Below, in pieces: positions 41,761 to 52,299 of a stretch of 64,000 nt of DNA. The notes beneath the pieces were generated by a model. That model searched no databases. It had not been told where the DNA came from and was given only the letters and a program-made list of their open reading frames with translations. The stretch spans positions 24,562,181 through 24,626,180 of the forward strand of contig OW203721.1 of NCBI GenBank assembly GCA_934045075.1, in the 5' to 3' direction. Positions within the stretch are counted from its first letter, which is position 1. Each line of letters starts with the position of its first letter. The position numbers and the translations under genes were made by a program. This stretch comes from Yponomeuta sedellus (lineage: Eukaryota; Arthropoda; Insecta; Lepidoptera; Yponomeutidae).

Positions 41761-42580
41761 TATTTATATAAAAGGCTAATATTTAGTTTCTGTATATTTT
41801 TAAACACTAAATGTTGACTATAACGAATAGCGTATCGGTCCGAGTTTCGTAATGGTCTGATAATTTGTTTATTTTATTTTATAAAGGAGGAAAACAGAAT
41901 AAGTAAATAAGTACTTAAATACTGTAAATGGCTTAGCTTATCATATTTCGTTAATTCCTAAGCATTCCTCACCGCTTGGTAAGAGTTTAGTACGAGGTAA
42001 GAGTTAAATACTTAACATTCATAAAAATATCCAATGATACTTAAAAGATACAAAACAGTACAAAAGCATCTTTGTATAGTAATGATATTTGTGTTCACAA
42101 TGAGCTAAAAATGTTGAGGTTTTCCAGACTTAATTGGTTCCTACTCCTATCATATCCTATCATACGTAGATGTTTTCTAGGTATTTTTGCAATTATTCCC
42201 GCAAATGACATTTGAATGACAGCAGAGATATTCGTTTAATTTCCGGTAAGCATTTGCTCGAAATCATTTTTTTAACACATAAACCTCTCGTTGGTTTTGC
42301 CTACGTTTGCATTTCGAGCCTCTGACGTTTTTTAACATTCATTCGCTACTCCGCTGAAAAAACAAAATGGCCGTGGACTGCGTTCAGAATCAATTTGTCA
42401 CGTCCTATTTGCTCTGCTAGATACAGTGAAAAGCAAGCTTTTGGATAACGTTAACGTCATTGATTTAAATCCGGATTCGCTTACTTGTTTAATTAACTTA
42501 ATATGTTTTTAAGTCAACAATGTGTTGTGCTTTCGAATGTTTTAGTTCAGATACGTTAACGTCATTACCTTGCGGATGAT
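41761..42580. other. No supported gene
   Basis: AT-rich, no recognised repeats. Confidence 0.4.
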
Positions 42581-42585
42581 ATCGA

Positions 42586-42955
42586 TATCTACCCTTGCAT
42601 ATCCCCACTGCTGGGGCACGGGTCTCTTCATGCATCGCTTGAAGGTTATGCCATACTCCATCACGGGGACCAAGTCCGGGTTGGTGGAGGATTGTAAGAC
42701 AGTGGCGTCCCTTACTGTCAGAAATTATCAACCCGGCCATAAGGCCTCTGACATAGCTTAACGACTGCCATTACGGCAGTCGTTAAGACGCAGTCGTTAC
42801 GACAGACGGCTCCAACGTGTTAACGTGACTTGCGAAGCACGGAAGCGCTCGGAAAAATGCCACTGGACGGTCAGCCATCCCGCACCTGACCGCGCCTGTT
42901 GTTGCTTAACTCAAGTGATTGATTCCAATCACTCGGTTCGACTAGGCCACGAGCA
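42586..42955 (-). repeat. 5S-rRNA-derived SINE, full length
   Basis: Reverse strand: GTGGCCTAGTCGAACCGAGT, GATTGGAATCAATCACTTGA, GTTAAGCAACAACAGGCGCG, box C altered to GGATGGCTGACC, full body, and a 3' end CAGCAGTGGGGATATGCAAG. A short tandem repetition of the CATTACGGCAGTCGTTAAG block is present near 42770-42795. Confidence 0.85.
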
Positions 42956-43014
42956 CATCCGGATGCGTACCAATGTTGATCAAATTTTAGGAAAGTTAAA
43001 TGAGATCAAATCTT

Positions 43015-43100
43015 ATTGAAGTATTTTATTCAAAATTACATAGAAACTGTGCTTTTGAACGCTACTAGTAAAACTAGGTGTCCATTTCAAAATCAAAATC
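43015..43100 (-). repeat. LINE family A 3' UTR fragment
   Basis: TATTTTATTCAAAATTACAT, AACTAGGTGTCCATTTCAAA. Confidence 0.55.
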
Positions 43101-43343
43101 ATGAAGATAATAATTATGATTACTTGGTGGTTAGAAATCATGGTTGCATTTCTTTTTTCAGTCTGTGCAATAAAGTGTTATTTTTTTATTTATCTATGAG
43201 TCAATATGTCAATAAAACTATTCCTGATAAAAATCTACGGTGACGAATGTAAGCCAGAGAACGAAATGAATGCTGGTTGAGAAACCGGGAATGTAATGGT
43301 ATCCCAAATAATTTTAATGAATTCTGAGAATAAGTGGTAACCA

Positions 43344-43610
43344 TTTAAAAACCTATTTAGAGGCTAAAAATTCCACCCACGCCGGGATTCGAACCCGCTA
43401 CCTCCGGCTATCCGTGCCAGCGCTCTTTCCAACTGAGCCAATGGGCGACTCACCGGCATCAGTGAAATTTCGAACCTCTTTACAATATTATCTCTATTAC
43501 GTACACAGAATATTGTAAATCGAATTTGAATCCCGGCATGGGTGGAATTTTTGGCCTTTAAAAAGGTTTTTAAATTGTCCTTAGCACGGGTTTGTGCATT
43601 AAAAAAAAAT
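43344..43610. repeat. Two 308-bp-unit fragments, head to head
   Basis: 43344-43500 is a minus-strand copy (module near 43376-43449); at ACGTACACAGAATATTG the sequence switches to a plus-strand copy lacking most of the tRNA head (GAATCCCGGCATGGGTGGAA) and continuing to GGGTTTGTGCATT at 43603. Confidence 0.75.
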
Positions 43611-43774
43611 ATAAACAAGTAACCAGTTAAAAGTGTAATTTTTTTACATTTACAATTTTGTATACCTACTGTTTGAACATCGTTACAATTATATTCTTAT
43701 TGAAATTTTTTTGGAATACTCGTATAATAAATATTACTCATACTAAACGGCTGCGCAGGCCAACTATTATAAAG

Positions 43775-44192
43775 AATTTAAAAACCTAATTAGAGGCTAA
43801 AAATTTCACCCATGCCGGGATTCGAACCCGCAACCTCTGGCTATCCGTACCAGCGCTCTACCAATTGAGCCAATGGGCGACTCACGACATCAGTGAAATT
43901 TCGAACCTCTTTACAATATTCTCTGTATTACGTACAGGCAGCGACATCTCACTTAAGCAAATTGCATTACTTACAGCCCCGACTACCTACTTTGCAGTTA
44001 GGTTTAACATCGGAACGATATCACTGTACCCACATGATTACACTATTTTTATTTTTAATGCACTAACCCGTGCTAAGGAACAAATTTAAAAACCTATTTA
44101 GAGGCTAAAAATTTCACCCATGCCGGGATTTTTAGCCTCTAAATAGGTTTTTAAATTTGTTCCTTAGCACGGAACAAATTTAAAAACCTATA
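43775..44192 (-). repeat. 308-bp unit ending in a perfect 44-bp foldback
   Basis: A complete minus-strand unit (module 43809-43881) continues into the start of a second unit, which turns back: arms 44069-44112 and 44128-44171 are perfect inverted repeats around a 15-nt loop, and 44172-44191 switches back again to minus-strand sequence. Confidence 0.85.
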
Positions 44193-44194
44193 TA

Positions 44195-44470
44195 ATATAG
44201 GCATGTGGGTATAGCAATATCATTCCGATGTAAAAACCTTATTGCAAAGTAGGTACTCGGGGCTGCAAGTGATGCAAATTAATTCAGCCAGCTGTCGCTG
44301 CCTGTACGTAATACAGAGATTATTGTAAAGAGGTTCGAAATTTCACTGATGCCGGTGAGTCGCCCATTAGCTCAGTTGGAAAGAGCGCTGGCACGGATAG
44401 CCAGAGGTCGCGGGTTTGAATCCCGGCATGAGGGGAATTTTTAGCCTCTTAATAGGTTTTTGTATCGTTA
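44195..44470 (+). repeat. 308-bp tRNA-like unit, plus strand
   Basis: GGCATGTGGGTATAGCAATA to TAGCCTCTTAATAGG. Module at 44358-44430 has GCCCATTAGCTCAGTTGGAA and B box GGTTTGAATCC. More diverged than its neighbour at 43775. Confidence 0.75.
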
Positions 44471-44985
44471 CTTTCTCATCCAGTTTAATTTGGCGTTGGT
44501 CGCCAGTAGATTTTACGCGTTGAACATCTGTCGACTGTACGTACGAGTTGACGTTGCATTTTTGGGTTGTGTCTACGTGACGGCACTATTGGACGTAGAA
44601 TGTCCACGCGGGCTGTCGCGTGGCTAAATAGATAAACGTTTTCGGCATTTCTATTTTCAGACCTTTCCAGCTTTTAACTGACGTTAAAAAAACGCCCGCA
44701 GCCCGCTCGCGTGCATGGAACGACTAATGAATGTTGATGAAGCAAAACGGGTATTTTAGGATCGTGCATTCATTCAAAAATTATATTCGCCTGCAATTAT
44801 CTGGCGTCAAGAGCTAATTTCAATGGTGGCCAAGTCCACTTAATTTAATGACCTACATTGATTTTCTTTTCTCTTATCGCTAAACACATCCAATATGTAA
44901 CTTAGGCTTAGTGGTTCTCCGATTCCAAGACTTAGTCGAACGGCTAAGCTCGTTTGTTCTTATGTTCTTATATTATTCTCTTACT
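44471..44985. other. No supported gene
   Basis: Slightly GC-richer; a weak reverse match to the 'CACGCCTGTAT' family near 44720-44770. Nothing else. Confidence 0.35.
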
Positions 44986-44989
44986 GCAG

Positions 44990-45360
44990 GCAGATGCTGG
45001 ATGCGGCAAGCTGAAGACAGGGCGCTATGGCGCTCATTAGGGGAGGGCTATGTCCAGCAGTGGACTAGTACAGCCTGACGACGACGATGTGGTAGAAGAT
45101 GTGGGCACACGGATCACAAAGTTAAAGTGGAGATGGGCGGGACATCTGGTGAGACGGGATGACGGAAGGTGAACAAGTGCAGTCACGGAGTGGTGGCCAA
45201 GAACCGGTCGTCGTTCGGTGGGTAGACCACTTGCCCGTTGGAGGGATGACATTAAAAAAGCGGCCGGGGGTCAGTGGTCGAGATTGGCTAGGGACCGGGA
45301 GAGTTGGCGTGAAATGAAAGAGACCTATACCCAGCAGTGGGCTTCATTCATGGGCTGGAT
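44990..45360 (+). pseudogene. Two RTE-like LINE 3' ends joined head to tail
   Basis: 44990-45080 encodes an RTE end (GRCWMRQAEDRALWRSLGEG-like) with a GACGACGACGAT tail. Directly after it 45085-45360 encodes a second, different RTE C-terminus (DVGTRITKLKWRWAGHLVR-like, one in-frame stop, then RTGRRSVGRPLARWRDDI-like and YTQQWA) without its own 5' part. Confidence 0.7.
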
Positions 45361-45454
45361 AGATATATAGATACATAAATGTCCGCAAATAATATATAAG
45401 ACTAAAATAATGTCCGCTTGTGGTAATAGTACTTAGTGAATAATAACGACTTGT

Positions 45455-45550
45455 TTTCTAAGTTACGTACATTTGTGAAGTAGTAGCAGCAATAACACTT
45501 GCTAACCGTGAAGGAAAGCATCGTGAGGAAACCTGCGTCTTCACACACCT
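45455..45550 (+). repeat. tRNA-SINE body fragment
   Basis: TTACGTACATTTGTGAAGTA and ACCGTGAAGGAAAGCATCGT GAGGAAACC. Confidence 0.5.
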
Positions 45551-45581
45551 TAGCGCCTTCAATTGCCAATACGAAGACAGT

Positions 45582-45848
45582 ATAAAATGAAATGAAAAGG
45601 TTATATTCAAAGTAGCGCAGAAACTGCGGCTTAATGAACGTTACAATTAAAACTAGGTGTCCATTTCAAAATTTAGATCTTTTTGGAGAAAAAATGTCAA
45701 AAAAACTCCAAACTTAGTCTTTCCAAAGTCCTTAATTAATATAGTTTACATAATTATTATAAAACCTAGAACTCATGCATTGCACTGGCTTTAATTCCAG
45801 ATATCATTGTCATCTAAATAATCCTTTATGTTATAGTAGCCCTTTAAT
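45582..45848 (-). pseudogene. LINE family A 3' end, cut by SINE E
   Basis: Reverse strand 3' UTR and last codons (GCATTGCACTGGCTTTAATT, TCATCTAAATAATCCTTTAT). Homology to 8165-8420 ends at TAGTAGCCCTTT, where a SINE begins. Confidence 0.7.
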
Positions 45849-46085
45849 TTGACGGCCTCGGTGGCGCAGCGGTGTGGCACGCTGACTGTAAAACCGAAGG
45901 TCTCGGGTTCGATCCCCGGCCGGGTCAAACTAGGAAACGAACTTTTCTAGTTTGTCTCTTGGATGTTATCTATGTATTTATTGTATTAAATCTATCGTCG
46001 TTCAGCACCTATAACACAAGTCATAGCACTAGTTGTACTTAGTATAGGGCTAACGAGATCTGTGTAATATGTCCATGAATATTTA
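45849..46085 (+). repeat. tRNA-headed SINE, family E
   Basis: tRNA-like head GGCCTCGGTGGCGCAGCGGT, B box GGTTCGATCCCC, then the body ATTGTATTAAATCTATCGTC, AGTATAGGGCTAACGAGATC and an ATTTATTTATT tail. Sister copy at 61770-62010; 3' fragments at 28365 and 41637. Confidence 0.8.
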
Positions 46086-46266
46086 TTTATTTATTATTTA
46101 ATGGACGTTAGCACTATTAAAATACGTCAGGTAAGGCCTGGGACACACAGAAAGGACGTGGGACGAGTGCGAAAAAGACGCGTCGCTTTATAATACACTC
46201 CACACCGTAGCCTAAATTATTGTACTATTACCATAGTACCGTTCTGAATTGTTATTATTTTATACC

Positions 46267-46388
46267 TATAAACGTCCCACTGCAGGGCACAGGCCTTCTC
46301 TCAGAGAGATAATGTGGGCTTAATTACCGCAGGTGTCCACTGCGGTTGATAATTTAAAGCGCTGAGGTATTCGAACACCTCAGACATT
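46267..46388 (-). repeat. SINE-like repeat, 'GGCCTGTGCCC' family
   Basis: CCACTGCAGGGCACAGGCCT and AATTACCGCAGGTGTCCAC, reverse of the family seen at 1916, 20575 and 63240. Confidence 0.5.
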
Positions 46389-46392
46389 ATTC

Positions 46393-46632
46393 GATATCAA
46401 CCCCTTTATATTCCCACTTCTGGGCCACGGGTCTCTTCCTGCCTCGCAGGAAGTTTAGGCCATAGTCCACCACGGGGGGCCCATTCTGGGTTGGTGGAGG
46501 ATTGTAAGACAGTAGTGAGCGTTACTTGTCAGAAGTTATCAAGGCCGCCCATAAGGCCTCTGACATGGCTTAATGACTGTCAATACATGACAGCCAGCAC
46601 TAACGGCTTAACGTGTTTTGCGAGGCACGGCT
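46393..46632 (-). repeat. 5S-SINE, 5S head missing
   Basis: Tail, CCTGCCTCGCAGG palindrome and body up to TGCGAGGCACGG; broken before the head. Confidence 0.75.
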
Positions 46633-46719
46633 TTTTTACCGATGTGTTATTTTAATTGTTAATTGATTATACAGATCTAATTTGTATTTATTATGAAATG
46701 GTACCCAGATATTTCTTAA

Positions 46720-46800
46720 CCTAAGACGGCGGCCTTATCACTAAAAATGATTTCTTCCAGACAACCTTTGGATGAACTGGAGCAGTATATTGGAGCAAAA
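46720..46800 (-). repeat. LINE family C 3' fragment
   Basis: GGCGGCCTTATCACTAAAAA and ATTTCTTCCAGACAACCTTT. Confidence 0.5.
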
Positions 46801-47795
46801 GAAGGAAGTAAATGTACAAAGAAATCAAATTATTTCAGATATATATCAATTATACATGTTTAATCTAGTGTAAATATAATTATAATGTAATTTAAGCTAA
46901 GATTATTTTTAGTTATATATTAAACGGGATTAATCGCGATTATTTATTAGGCACAACGTAATTACCATATTTATACCATTATTTTCTTAATAAGAAATAC
47001 TAGTTTCTGTTTAGGTTTTATCAAAAGACAAATTGACGATGTTGTTACCTAGACTTTACTAATGAATATAAATGTGAGTTGGAAAGACGACAAGAAATCT
47101 CCACGCCCTCGCCCTATGCCCTTTATGTGTGTCACAGGCCTTAGCAGGCCCCGATAGACAAACATCCTTGTTACCATAACAAGCGTATAGTGTTACCCTC
47201 TTACAAGCCCCTTTGACGACGTGTGTAGTGCGACACTCTTGTTTGATGCACTACAGAGTTATCTTAAAACGGCTCTGTCCCTGGAACACGTCAATTACAG
47301 TCTCCTATTTACTGCAACCCTTGTTCCGTGACTTTCAAAACTGTCTTGTTGCATTTTTCATTTACTTCAGTTACTTTGTTTGAGAGGCTGCTGATGAGAT
47401 AAACTCACACTCACGCATATACACTAACACATACGCACACACACACAATTATTCACCTACGTAAACAAACACATCCACTTTTTCCTGTATATTTTTTTCA
47501 CGTACCTAATATTAAGATAAGTCACTGCATTTCTTATATTTTAGTGATAAAAGGCCGTCCACTGTTTTACAGAGGATCTCTGGCTCCCATAATACAGATT
47601 ATTCTAGCTTGGGAGACAGAATACTCACCAACTAAGTTCCTTGTCAGCCATCTATTCACTCCTACTTTGTCTATATTTAAGCTGTTTGTATGCTTTATAA
47701 ATTTTTTTCTAGATAAGCGCGGCATTCATATAATTCAAGCTTACATCGTTAATGAGTTAATGTTACAGAAATGATAATTAAATAAATAACAGATC
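46801..47795. other. No supported gene
   Basis: AT-rich; CA-rich simple sequence at 47405-47450; a 76-codon frame without domain at 47544-47774. Confidence 0.4.
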
Positions 47796-47799
47796 AACT

Positions 47800-47885
47800 A
47801 ACAGGCCGCCAACTGTACTTTGTATCTTTACATGTTGTATAATATGTGCTCTGGTGTACAATAAAGAATATTCTTATCTTATTTT
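47800..47885 (+). repeat. LINE family C 3' UTR with (CTTAT)n tail
   Basis: AGGCCGCCAACTGTACTTTG and ACAATAAAGAATATTCTTAT. Confidence 0.6.
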
Positions 47886-47889
47886 ATCT

Positions 47890-48400
47890 TAAACTGCCTT
47901 TGTACCAGTTGTTTGAAAACTTGGAATGTTTGATGGGTAATATCAAAGTCATTGCTCAGATCATTGTAGAAACGACACATTCGAGAGATGGGTCCATTGT
48001 GAGACACATTATTGTTAGATGTTGGAACTTGGAATAAGCGAAAGAATCTTTGTTTTTATTTTCTACGGTATGTTTGATTTGTAGTTCGGATGATGCTTGA
48101 AACGGTATGTCATATAGAGTAGCCATATTATTCTCTTCACTTCACAAAGCAATTCATAGATGGCGCTTACAGGAGTGGCCATAGAAGAACCAGAATGCGG
48201 CTGTCAAAATTAATCTGTGCTAAGCAAAATTTGACACACGTGTCTTGTATGTGGAGAGAGCTGGTGGCGGAAGCTGCCCTTAGTCACGTCCCTCAACCAC
48301 GGGGAAACGACGAAGAAGAAAAAGAAGTCTTGTATGTACACGCCTATAACCTGAAAACGGATTATTGGTAGAGCGCTATTTACATAAAAAATATTATTTT
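47890..48400. other. Unassigned; possible LINE tail
   Basis: GCTGCCCTTAGTCACGTCCC followed by GACGAAGAAGAAAAAGAAG near 48270-48325 has the look of a non-LTR 3' end with a (GAA)n tail; the family was not identified. Confidence 0.35.
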
Positions 48401-48404
48401 AATA

Positions 48405-48640
48405 CACTTCTGGACACATCTATTGGCCCACCTTGCATTTTCAGTTTCGTTTAGTCCTAGCTAAAAATTTATATTACTAAGTCGAGCAAAAAGTTTTTAT
48501 GCAGTTTTTAACCAGGTTTATGTAATATGTATCAGGCTTAAAACTGCATCAATAGTTTTTGTTCAATCTAGCAATCACATTTAGGTAAGGGCCATCGAAA
48601 TCTAAACTCTAAGGTGAGCCAATAGATGTGTCCAGGAGTG
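48405..48640. mobile_element. Tc1/mariner-like MITE with TA duplication
   Basis: Ends CACTTCTGGACACATCTATT and, inverted, CACTCCTGGACACATCTATT extend over about 32 bp (GGCCCACCTT / GGCTCACCTT). TA flanks at 48403-48404 and 48641-48642. 236 bp, no coding sequence. Confidence 0.75.
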
Positions 48641-48689
48641 TATTATAATGACGCAATACTCGTAAAGGCCGTTTCATAAATTTTATGCC

Positions 48690-48722
48690 TTCTGGTGTAC
48701 AATAAAGAATATTCTTATCTTC
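48690..48722 (+). repeat. LINE family C tail fragment
   Basis: TGTACAATAAAGAATATTCT TATCTTC. Confidence 0.5.
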
Positions 48723-49085
48723 TTTATGCTAACTCAAATTGGCAATTGAGAGGTATCTAACCCCGCATAAGAGCGCTATTGCCATGGCTATTAGAGTGAA
48801 AGCTCACAAGAATGCTGTCTAAACGTCAAAACAACAAAGGGGCTTTGAAACCGCATTGTTCGCAATAAGGAGCCGTTAGTCAATCAGTTTTGTATGAAAA
48901 TGTAAATGCAAAGGTTTTGTGGCATTAAAAATTACTACCCTCAAACATCCCTGTTCTTTCTTTGAATATTCTTTGAATAACTGAACCAGCCCTCTTAGTA
49001 CGGATTAACTAAATCACATTGGTGGAGTAGAAGAAAAAAACATTTATTATAGAAACAGTACACATGCCATAAGAACAAAACATAT
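48723..49085. other. No supported gene
   Basis: No recognised repeat or coding signal. Confidence 0.4.
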
Positions 49086-49088
49086 TAG

Positions 49089-49190
49089 CGCTCGTGGCCA
49101 AGCGGAACCGAGTGATTCGAATCAAAAATTTGGGTTAAGCAATAGCAGGCGCGATCAGGTGCTGGATGGGTGACCATTCTGTGAAGTATG
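49089..49190 (+). repeat. 5S-SINE head fragment
   Basis: GCGCTCGTGGCCAAGCGGAA, GTTAAGCAATAGCAGGCGCG and GGATGGGTGACC (box C intact); the body is absent. Confidence 0.75.
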
Positions 49191-49282
49191 AGTTCTGTGA
49201 AGTATGAGCCATAATTAAATTATGTATGTATTTGACGGGTGGCAGTAGGATTAATCAGACGTCTATGGGAGTCCAGGTCTCG

Positions 49283-49652
49283 TTATCAACCTTTGTATGT
49301 CCCCACTGCTGGGGCACGGGTCTCTTCCTGCATCGCAGGGAGGTTAGTCCATAATCCACCACGGGAGCCAAGTCCGGGTTGGTGGAGAATTGTAAGACAG
49401 TGGCGGGCCTTACTGTCAGAAGTTATCAAGCCGCCCATAAGGCCTCTGACATAGCTTAACGACTGTCATTATATGACAGCCGGCACCAACGGCTTAACGT
49501 GCCTTACGAGGCAAGGAAGCGCTCGGAAAAATGCCACTAGCGGTAGTCACGGGAAGGTGACCCATCCTGCACCTGATCGTGCCTGTTGTTGCTTAACCAA
49601 GTGATTGATTCCAATCTCTCGGTTCACCTAGGCCACGAGCGCTTCATTGATT
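49283..49652 (-). repeat. 5S-rRNA-derived SINE, full length
   Basis: Reverse strand: GAAGCGCTCGTGGCCTAGGT, GTTAAGCAACAACAGGCACG, GGATGGGTCACC, full body, CCTGCGATGCAGG palindrome and CAGCAGTGGGGACATACAAA end. Confidence 0.85.
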
Positions 49653-49719
49653 CCAATCACGGTCTATGGGAAATCAAATTGCAAATATCTCTCCAGCTAA
49701 TGCATTTGATTGCCTTATT

Positions 49720-49862
49720 GGACCAGCCGCGAAGACTTTTGGCTACCAAGACCGAGGCCGTGGGTTCCGTTCCCACGGTGGACGCCGTATATTTGTACAA
49801 GTGACCTCAGTCTGTGTGTATTTTCAGGTTTGTGACTTCCTTGGAAGTCCACACTATGCGCG
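49720..49862 (+). repeat. tRNA-like SINE fragment
   Basis: CTACCAAGACCGAGGCCGTG with a B-box-like GGTTCCGTTCCCAC and a following TGGACGCCGTATATTTGTA, then an unidentified body; abuts the next repeat. Confidence 0.45.
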
Positions 49863-49864
49863 AT

Positions 49865-49972
49865 ATCCGCTGGCACGGATAGCCAGAGGTCGCGGGTTCG
49901 AATCCCGGCATGGTAGGAATTTTTAGCCACTAATTAGATGTTTTTAGCACGGATTAGTGCATTTAAAAAAAA
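49865..49972 (+). repeat. 308-bp unit fragment
   Basis: GCTGGCACGGATAGCCAGAG, GTTCGAATCCCGGCATGGT and downstream TTTTTAGCACGGATTAGTGC. Confidence 0.65.
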
Positions 49973-49979
49973 ACGAGGA

Positions 49980-50320
49980 TAGATATCTACATCTTTTTTA
50001 TTCGTCCTAGTAACTACAAACGGAGGGGAGGCAGCGTGGGGTCCCGGGCAGTTTCCTCACGAAATAAGTGAGTATGTGTGTAAGGGGCTTTAGGTGTGAC
50101 GTTTCATCCTGGCACGACACCCATCCTCGTCAATATGCAGCCCCATACAGAGGACGGGGGGCTAAAACCCTTTTGTTGTATTCATTAATTCATGTAATGA
50201 GATGAGAAATGAAGCTATACGACGCGGTAGGCTAACCGAATATCTGCCTGAGGGATTTCAGCCGCTACGCAGTGCTGGTGCCGCCAATAGAAAAAAACAA
50301 TAGTGATTGACAACATTTCA
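49980..50320. other. Unassigned
   Basis: Contains GCAGTTTCCTCACGAAATAA and ATCCTCGTCAATATGCAGCC, not matched elsewhere in the window. Confidence 0.35.
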
Positions 50321-50324
50321 ATTT

Positions 50325-50475
50325 TAAAAACCTATTTAGAGGCTAAAAATTCCACCCATGCCGGGATGCGAACCCACGACCTCTGGCTATCCGTGCCAGC
50401 GCTCTTTCCAACTGAGCTAATGGGCTGGACTCACCGGCATCAGTGAAATTTCGAACCTCTTTACAATATTCTCTG
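50325..50475 (-). repeat. 308-bp unit, partial
   Basis: AACCTATTTAGAGGCTAAAA, module 50354-50426, and GAACCTCTTTACAATATTCT; ends there. Confidence 0.7.
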
Positions 50476-50734
50476 TTTTTTGTTTTATGCAAAAGTAATA
50501 TACCACAAAAATGTTTTCAAGTTCAAATCAACTGCTTTACAGTCATTTGCTAAGCCTGGGGTTGGAGTGATGAAAAAAAAAAAAAAGGTTTTTACGTCTG
50601 TTGAATACATTTCTAGTTCTATAATAATTATTATATTTTTATAGTTCTAAAGTAGCTAAGTGTAAAACAACGCTAAATACATTAAATTGTTTAATTCAAT
50701 TGAAAAAGTATGTGTGTTTTAAGCTCTAGAGCAA

Positions 50735-50960
50735 ATCAAAATTTTATTCAGGACGAACAAAAACTGTGGTTGAAAGCTACCGTACAACTATTTGTCCATT
50801 TCAGAAACTAGATCAAACAATCAATCAAATCGATTTATTTCAACATAAAGAATTTACATTCTGTTTGCTGAATGTCAATGTACAGTGTAAAACGTGAGCC
50901 GCTGTTGCCACCTATTCGTATACCTAATAAGATTTCATGATTGCCATTTATCATTTTAGA
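50735..50960 (-). repeat. LINE family A and B 3' UTR fragments, adjacent
   Basis: 50735-50812 resembles family A (AAAATTTTATTCAGGACGAA, TTTGTCCATTTCAGAAACTA); 50822-50955 is family B (TTCAACATAAAGAATTTACA, ATTTCATGATTGCCATTT). Confidence 0.55.
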
Positions 50961-51690
50961 AACAAAAATCTCCTATAAATACAACATTTTCATATCTCCA
51001 TTTTCTCCAATACTCTAATCTTTATAAAGACTTTTAGTACTTATTATTATTAACAGCCTATATATTATTGTTAAATCTATTACTAATGATTGTGTTGTGT
51101 GGAAGTTATTTATTTATTCTAAACCTTCATTTGGCTCTTTGGAGGGTTGGTCCCGTCACGCTAATCCGTTGCTTAGGAAAGGGACGGAATTATTTGGTAA
51201 TTAATAATAACCTGGGCGCTTGCGGCACCCTAATAGATTTTCGGGTAAAATGATAATATTTTTGGGGTCAGGCTTACCTCGGAATATATGCGTAAATTAT
51301 TTTCGAGGCAAGCGTTTAGTTATGTTAGGCTTACTGAAAAAAAAAAAAAACAAAATATTGCCACCAAGGCGGTACTCACGTAGCTATATTTTTCTACATT
51401 ATTGCTTTAAACTGCATTGACGAAGCCTGTACATATTGTTTGAAAGTTAAAAATTACACACTAACAAACGGAGCATGCTGTAAAATAAGTACTTTGAAAT
51501 AAGTACATGTTTACCTCACGCTCCGTCGTATGGCGGCTTGCGTATTCTTTACAGTTTTTTTTTATTTCATTAAATTTACACCAATAAAAGTATTCAATTA
51601 CGAGAACAAATAGGCCGAGATCGCACTGAAATTAGCTGAGGTATGTTAATTCTATTTGTTGTGATCTGTTTTATTTCTAAAATTCGTATT
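50961..51690. other. No supported gene
   Basis: Two frames of about 60 codons with no domain; a poly-A run near 51340. AGGCCGAGATCGCACTGAA near 51613 echoes the 22.1-kb and 53.7-kb repeat. Confidence 0.35.
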
Positions 51691-51692
51691 TT

Positions 51693-52291
51693 TTCTTCTT
51701 CAGGCTAAATTAGTCTACTGCTGGACGTAGCTCTCCCCTAATGAGCGCCATAGCGCCCTGTCTTCAACTTGCCGGATCCAACATCTGCCGGTAGTTTTTC
51801 GAATATCGTCATCCCACCTGTTTGGAGGGCGTCCTACACTACGTTTGCCGAGTCGCGGTCTCCACTCAAGAACACGTTTACTCCAACGGTTGTCGGTTCT
51901 TCGCGAGATATGCCTAGCCCGCTGCCACTTCAGCTCGCTAACTCTCTGAGCTATGTCCATAACTTTGGTTCTCTATCGGATGCATTCGTTACGAATCCTA
52001 TCCTTCAGAGAAACTCCGAGCATAGCTCTCTATAGCTCGGTGAGCGACTTTGAACTGGTGGACCAGCCCTTTCGTGAGTGTCCATGTCTCGGCTTCGTAG
52101 ATCATCACAGGTAGGACGCACCGATTGAAAACTTTCGTTTTCAAACATTGCGGTATGGATGACGAGAAGACTCGGCAGTTTCCCAAACGCTGCCCAGCCC
52201 AGCTGGATCCTCCTCTTGGCCGCCTTCTCGAATTTTTTTTTACCTGACTGAAAATTTTTCCCGAGGTAAGTGTATTCAGAAACGACTTCAA
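51693..52291 (-). pseudogene. RTE-like LINE, C-terminal region
   Basis: Two minus frames in order. 52291-51998 contains GGSSWAGQRLGNCRVFSSSI, FNRCVLPVMIYEAETWTLTK and HQFKVAHRA; 51960-51715 contains MDIAQRVSELKWQRARHISR, RVLEWRPRLGKRSVGRPPNR, WDDDI and YVQQ. This is the well-known C-terminal tail of insect RTE-type endonuclease/reverse transcriptases. A frame change separates the two, and the RT catalytic part is absent. Confidence 0.8.
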
Positions 52292-52299
52292 TTCATATA

